From: Nitrincola schmidtii
GTDB lineage: Bacteria; Pseudomonadota; Gammaproteobacteria; Pseudomonadales; Balneatricaceae
Assembly (NCBI RefSeq): GCF_008973715.1
Contig: NZ_WBOL01000015.1
Location: 29,491 to 93,490 of the forward strand
Length of the DNA stretch: 64,000 nucleotides
Reading direction: 5' to 3'
Shown here: piece after piece, positions 60,024-64,000 of the stretch
How the letters are laid out: each line of letters starts with the position of its first letter
Position numbering within the stretch: position 1 is the first letter of the stretch
Program-made: the position numbers and the translations under genes
The notes under the pieces: generated by a model
Seen by the model: only the letters and a program-made list of their open reading frames with translations
Database searches by the model: none
Told to the model about the DNA's origin: nothing

Positions 60024-63000
60024 ATGTTCAAGCCACACGACGTGCTGGATCCCAGCTGGATTCAACGCCCAACCAGTGAACTCTGGAAAGAGATTTCACC
60101 ACTCTATGCTATCGATGAAGATACCTGGCTGAAAGAGCTAATGCCTTTAGCGCAGCCTGAATCTGCCGAACTACAACAAGCTGAAGCGAAAGCGACACAG
60201 CTGATTGAAGAAGTTCGAGCAGATGGTGACTCCATTCATATGATCGATGCACTGTTGCTTGAGTACAGCCTTGATACCAAAGAAGGTATTCTGCTGATGT
60301 GCCTTGCAGAAGCCCTGATGCGTGTTCCTGACGCAGAAACAGCGGATGCCTTGATTCGTGACAAGCTTAGTGTTGCTGACTGGAAAAAGCATTTACGCAA
60401 TTCAGAATCACTCCTCGTCAACGCCTCAACCTGGGGACTTTTGTTGACCGGTAAAGTGGTCACCATGGATGAAAATGAAGATGGTTCTGCCAGCGGTATT
60501 TTGAACCGTCTAGTCAATCGCATGAGCGAACCGGTGATCCGCAAGGCGATGCAGCACGCTATGAAAATCATGGGGCACCAGTTTGTTTTGGGTCGCACCA
60601 TCAATGAAGCAATGAAGCGTGGCAGTGAATACCGTCAAAAAGGCTACACATACTCCTTCGATATGCTTGGCGAAGCTGCGTTAACAGCGAAAGACGCGCA
60701 GAAATATTTCGATGACTATATGCAGGCGATCGAATTTACCGGCAATTTTGTTGATAAAAAAGCCAAAGGCCCTCGTCCTAGTATTTCGATAAAACTGTCT
60801 GCGTTGCATCCACGTTACGAAGTGGGACAAGAAGCTCGCGTCATGGATGAACTATACAACACCGTCCTTAAGCTGATTAAAAAAGCGCGTTCATTGGATG
60901 TAGCGATCACCATCGATGCCGAAGAGATGGATCGCTTGGAGATGTCTTTGCATCTTTTCGCCAAACTCTATCGTGATCCCACCACGCAAGGCTGGGGCGG
61001 TTTTGGCTTGGTCGTGCAGGCGTACTCGAAACGTGCACTGGCTGTATTAGCCTGGTTAGCTGCCCTTGCTAAAGAGCAAGGCGACCTCATTCCGATACGT
61101 TTGGTCAAAGGCGCTTACTGGGACAGTGAAATCAAACTTTGCCAACAAAAAGGCTTAAACGGTTACCCCGTGTGGACGCGCAAAGAAGCCACCGATGTTT
61201 CCTATCTTGCCTGCGCCCGCTTTCTATTAAGCGATCAAATTAAAGGGCTTATCTGGCCACAATTTGCCAGCCATAACGCTCATACCGTGGCCAGCATTAT
61301 GACCATGGCGCAGCATAAAGAATTTGAATTCCAACGCCTACACGGCATGGGTGATGCGCTTTATGATCGTGTGATCAAGCAAGCCGGTGTCAGTGTGCGT
61401 ATCTATGCACCGGTGGGAAGCCATAAAGACCTGCTGCCATACCTGGTTCGTCGTCTTCTGGAAAATGGTGCAAACAGCTCCTTCGTGCATCGCCTAGTTG
61501 ATGCTCGTTGCCCTGTGACTGATCTTGTACAACATCCTTACGTGACATTAAGTCAGCGTAACACTCTGCACAATCCACAGATTCCATTACCACGCAACAT
61601 CTTCGAAGATCGCGCAAACTCAACCGGTCCCAACATAGAAATCGAATCCGAGTGGATTCCTTTTAGTCAAGAAGTCAGTCGTTTTTGCCAACAGCAGTGG
61701 CAAGCGCATCCCTTTATTAACGGCAAACCCGTTGAAGGCTTAGCCAGCCACAGTATCAAAGCACCTCATGATCACAGCATCACCGTGGGAGATGTTGCGT
61801 TTGCTAATGCTGAATTAGTCAACCAAGCGATCGAAGTGGCTGTAACTGGCTATCAAACCTGGAGCAACACTCCGGTTAAGCAACGTGCTGAGGCCCTGCG
61901 TAAACTGGCAGATCTACTGGAAGAAAACCTCGCAGAACTTTGCGCTATCTGCCATATGGAAGCCGGTAAAACCATTCAAGATGCGATCGATGAAGTGCGT
62001 GAAGCGGTCGATTTTTGTCGTTACTACGCCAATCAAGCGGAGCATCACTGCGGCCACGCCATTAGCTTAGCTCAGCTAGAAGGTGAACAAGCACTTTGGC
62101 AACGTCAGGGTCGAGGTGTATTTGTCTGCATTAGCCCATGGAACTTTCCTTTGGCGATCTTCCTTGGACAAGTCACCGCTGCGCTTGCCGCAGGTAACAG
62201 TGTTATCGCTAAACCCGCCGAGCAAACCAGCATTATCGCCAGCAAAGCAGCCGAACTGATTTATCAAGCTGGAATTGCTGCCGATGCATTTGCCCTACTT
62301 CCTGGTGACGGTGCCACTGTCGGCGCGCCGCTAACCAAAGACCCACGCATTGCAGGCGTTGCTTTTACTGGCTCGACTGAAACCGCACAACTAATCAACC
62401 GCTCGCTGGCACAACGTGATAGCGATCCGGTACCGTTTATCGCCGAAACGGGCGGTCAAAATGCCATGATCGTCGACTCTACCGCGTTACCCGAGCAAGT
62501 GGTCAAAGATGCCGTACTGTCTGGCTTTGCCTCGGCAGGGCAGCGTTGTTCTGCCTTGCGTATTCTTTGCGTACAAGAAGACATTGCTGATCGCATCATT
62601 GAATTACTGCGCGGCGCCATGGCAGAACAGGTGGTGGGAGATCCTCGTTTACACAGCACTGATGTGGGCCCCGTCATCGATGAAGACGCTCAAGCCGGAC
62701 TGCTTGAGCACATCGAAAAGATGAAGAAAAATGCCAAACTGATTGCACAAACGCCGCTACCCGCAGAATGCAAACAAGGCACTTTCGTTGCTCCGACTGC
62801 ATTTGAAATCGGTTCGATTGCCGAATTGGGCCGAGAGCAATTTGGTCCGATCATCCATTTACTGCGCTATAAAGCCAGCAAGCTCAATGATCTAATCGAC
62901 CAAATCAACGCCACCGGCTATGGCCTGACTCTTGGCATTCACAGCCGTAACGAACGTACCGCCTCAGACATTGAAGCACGTGTTCGTGTGGGTAACTGCT

Positions 63001-63143
63001 ACATCAACCGCAACCAAATCGGTGCAGCGGTAGGCGTTCAACCCTTTGGTGGACAGGGTTTATCGGGAACAGGTCCTAAAGCAGGCGGTCCACACTACCT
63101 TATTCGCTACACTCAACTGACTCAGGTTCAGGAGGCGCACTGA
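60024..63143 (+). CDS. putA: Bifunctional proline dehydrogenase / P5C dehydrogenase (PutA), short form
   Basis: PutA oxidises proline to glutamate in two steps with channelled intermediates. This 1039-residue protein has a proline dehydrogenase barrel (about 190-470; SIKLSALHPRYE, IRLVKGAYWDSEI) and a P5C dehydrogenase domain (about 560-1035; CISPWNFPLAIFLGQ, AETGGQNAMIVDS, catalytic Cys in SAGQRCSALRIL). It lacks the N-terminal ribbon-helix-helix repressor of E. coli PutA and the C-terminal ALDH-like domain. The latter seems to be encoded by the next gene, which overlaps by one base. Confidence 0.94.
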   Translation: MFKPHDVLDPSWIQRPTSELWKEISPLYAIDEDTWLKELMPLAQPESAELQQAEAKATQLIEEVRADGDSIHMIDALLLEYSLDTKEGILLMCLAEALMRVPDAETADALIRDKLSVADWKKHLRNSESLLVNASTWGLLLTGKVVTMDENEDGSASGILNRLVNRMSEPVIRKAMQHAMKIMGHQFVLGRTINEAMKRGSEYRQKGYTYSFDMLGEAALTAKDAQKYFDDYMQAIEFTGNFVDKKAKGPRPSISIKLSALHPRYEVGQEARVMDELYNTVLKLIKKARSLDVAITIDAEEMDRLEMSLHLFAKLYRDPTTQGWGGFGLVVQAYSKRALAVLAWLAALAKEQGDLIPIRLVKGAYWDSEIKLCQQKGLNGYPVWTRKEATDVSYLACARFLLSDQIKGLIWPQFASHNAHTVASIMTMAQHKEFEFQRLHGMGDALYDRVIKQAGVSVRIYAPVGSHKDLLPYLVRRLLENGANSSFVHRLVDARCPVTDLVQHPYVTLSQRNTLHNPQIPLPRNIFEDRANSTGPNIEIESEWIPFSQEVSRFCQQQWQAHPFINGKPVEGLASHSIKAPHDHSITVGDVAFANAELVNQAIEVAVTGYQTWSNTPVKQRAEALRKLADLLEENLAELCAICHMEAGKTIQDAIDEVREAVDFCRYYANQAEHHCGHAISLAQLEGEQALWQRQGRGVFVCISPWNFPLAIFLGQVTAALAAGNSVIAKPAEQTSIIASKAAELIYQAGIAADAFALLPGDGATVGAPLTKDPRIAGVAFTGSTETAQLINRSLAQRDSDPVPFIAETGGQNAMIVDSTALPEQVVKDAVLSGFASAGQRCSALRILCVQEDIADRIIELLRGAMAEQVVGDPRLHSTDVGPVIDEDAQAGLLEHIEKMKKNAKLIAQTPLPAECKQGTFVAPTAFEIGSIAELGREQFGPIIHLLRYKASKLNDLIDQINATGYGLTLGIHSRNERTASDIEARVRVGNCYINRNQIGAAVGVQPFGGQGLSGTGPKAGGPHYLIRYTQLTQVQEAH

Positions 63144-63841
63144 TGACTACTCAACAGACTCAGATCAAGCATGCACTTAGCGCTTGGGATGCTTGGAATC
63201 ATCTTGGCTTTATCAATCGCAGTGACCGCCTGAAAAAGCTCAGCGTTGAACTGCCACAAACCCGAGATGCCAGCATCAAATCCTTGCTGCGCACCCTACT
63301 GGATCTTAGTGTCACCTTAGAGCCCATTCAGGTGATGCCTGGGCCTACCGGCGAGTCTAACGAGCTCTACCTGAATGGTCGCGGTGTTGCGTTAGTGATT
63401 GGCGATGACAGCGCCAGCAAAACCGCGATGGTGGGTCAAGTGATGGCCGCACTTGCAACAGGCAACTGTGTTCTGCTGCAATGGAATAACAATCGTGAAT
63501 GGGTCAACGACTTAGTTGAAAAAGCCCACATGTTTGGTCTACCCAACGGCGTTATCCAAGCATTGCCAGACATGCCTGTTGAAGAAGCAATGGCTATCGA
63601 AGGCATCGCCATCGTGGCAGCCGTGTGCAGTAAAGACAATGCCCGTCTTATGAATCGATCACTCGCTCAGCGAAATGGCTTACTGGTACAACTGGTGGCT
63701 GAAACCGACTCAGAACACTGTTCACACCTGCTACAGCCGGATCATATGCTCAGGTTTGTGACAGAAAGAACACGTACGATTAACACCACGGCAGTTGGCG
63801 GTAATGCGACCTTGCTGGAGTTGGGAAGTACAGAGCTTTAA
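63143..63841 (+). CDS. Separate PutA C-terminal (ALDH-superfamily) domain protein
   Basis: This 232-residue protein resembles the C-terminal domain of long PutA proteins: MPGPTGESNELYLNGRGV, a Rossmann-like VIGDDSASKTAMVGQVMAALATGNCVLL, and a closing TINTTAVGGNATLLELG. In E. coli PutA the corresponding end reads RSLSVNTAAAGGNASLMTIG. It lacks ALDH catalytic residues and is probably not an enzyme. It starts on the last base of the putA stop. I infer it docks on PutA to complete the enzyme, as the fused domain does in long PutAs. Confidence 0.8.
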   Translation: MTTQQTQIKHALSAWDAWNHLGFINRSDRLKKLSVELPQTRDASIKSLLRTLLDLSVTLEPIQVMPGPTGESNELYLNGRGVALVIGDDSASKTAMVGQVMAALATGNCVLLQWNNNREWVNDLVEKAHMFGLPNGVIQALPDMPVEEAMAIEGIAIVAAVCSKDNARLMNRSLAQRNGLLVQLVAETDSEHCSHLLQPDHMLRFVTERTRTINTTAVGGNATLLELGSTEL

Positions 63842-63854
63842 CGAGATCGGGGTC

Positions 63855-63882
63855 AGAGTAACATCTCGGGATATGTTACTCT
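63855..63882. repeat. REP-like palindrome after the putA operon
   Basis: AGAGTAACAT and ATGTTACTCT form a perfect 10-bp stem around an 8-nt loop, preceded by GGGGTC. This GGGGTCAGAGTAA-type sequence is typical of REP palindromes linked to RAYT (REP-associated tyrosine) transposases. A related fragment (GTTTTACTCTTGGG) lies near 63946. It could also act as a terminator. Any transposase would lie beyond the window. Confidence 0.6.
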
Positions 63883-64000
63883 TGTATCTTACTCAACGGT
63901 TACATTATGTTTGTACAGGCATAATGAACCTAGGTGAGTGAGGATGTTTTACTCTTGGGCGGTTCAACCTGTGGGTCAGATTATTCCCTCACCTTCTTGT

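Overview
The window reads as chromosomal DNA from a marine-type gammaproteobacterium, most like the Oceanospirillales/Pseudomonadales side. The evidence is gene order and family: rplU-rpmA-obgE-proB, rpsT/murJ-ribF-ileS-lspA-fkpB beside type IV minor pilins, fabA-fabB, xseB-ispA-dxs, nrdR-ribD-ribE-ribBA-ribH-nusB-thiL-pgpA, sodium-type flagellar stator genes and a Zrg-like zinc operon. I cannot name the genus from sequence alone. Most of the 64 kb is dense housekeeping sequence on both strands. I saw no tRNA, rRNA, CRISPR array or prophage.

Layout. 1-2.7 kb: pgeF (cut by the left edge), rluD and divergent bamD. 2.8-6.0 kb: a four-gene zinc-uptake-like operon (zrgA-like, ABC ATPase, FtsX-like permease, DUF3299) behind a perfect Zur-box-like palindrome. 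6-7.7 kb: nadE. 8-9.9 kb: four minor pilin genes. 10-12.1 kb: a Kef-type antiporter and fkpB. 12.1-18.6 kb: lspA, ileS, ribF, murJ and rpsT. 18.7-21.8 kb: proB, obgE, rpmA and rplU. 22-25.6 kb: a frameshifted tag gene, ispB, fabA and fabB. 25.6-27.5 kb: two acyltransferases. 27.9-31.7 kb: a SulP transporter, a UspA protein and a membrane-anchored TAXI protein. 31.7-35.2 kb: a thioesterase, an AarF/UbiB-type kinase and the PomAB stator. 35.3-38.3 kb: xseB, ispA and dxs. 38.2-44.8 kb: riboflavin genes with nusB, thiL, pgpA and nrdR. 44.9-51.1 kb: glyA, ettA, a GGDEF protein, a PilZ protein and radA. 51.3-52.5 kb: metY.

The accessory part is 52.5-58.9 kb. A ParD/ParE-type toxin-antitoxin pair has had its toxin gene split by a complete IS605-type element (tnpA intact, tnpB frameshifted). 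The toxin's 3' half survives in frame on the far side, next to a carbonic anhydrase gene. After hemE and an AraC regulator comes a second, intact toxin-antitoxin pair of HigBA type, with palindromes overlapping its promoter. The window ends with proline metabolism: proC, then divergent putA, then a small gene that looks like the C-terminal domain of long PutA proteins split off as a separate polypeptide.

The main points for a second look are: the IS605 insertion in the toxin gene and the tnpB lesion at the expected last catalytic aspartate; the 10-bp tandem duplication that breaks tag; a dispersed, strongly structured intergenic repeat whose two copies keep the core but have different, self-complementary outer stems; the split PutA; and a long unexplained leader before the SulP gene.
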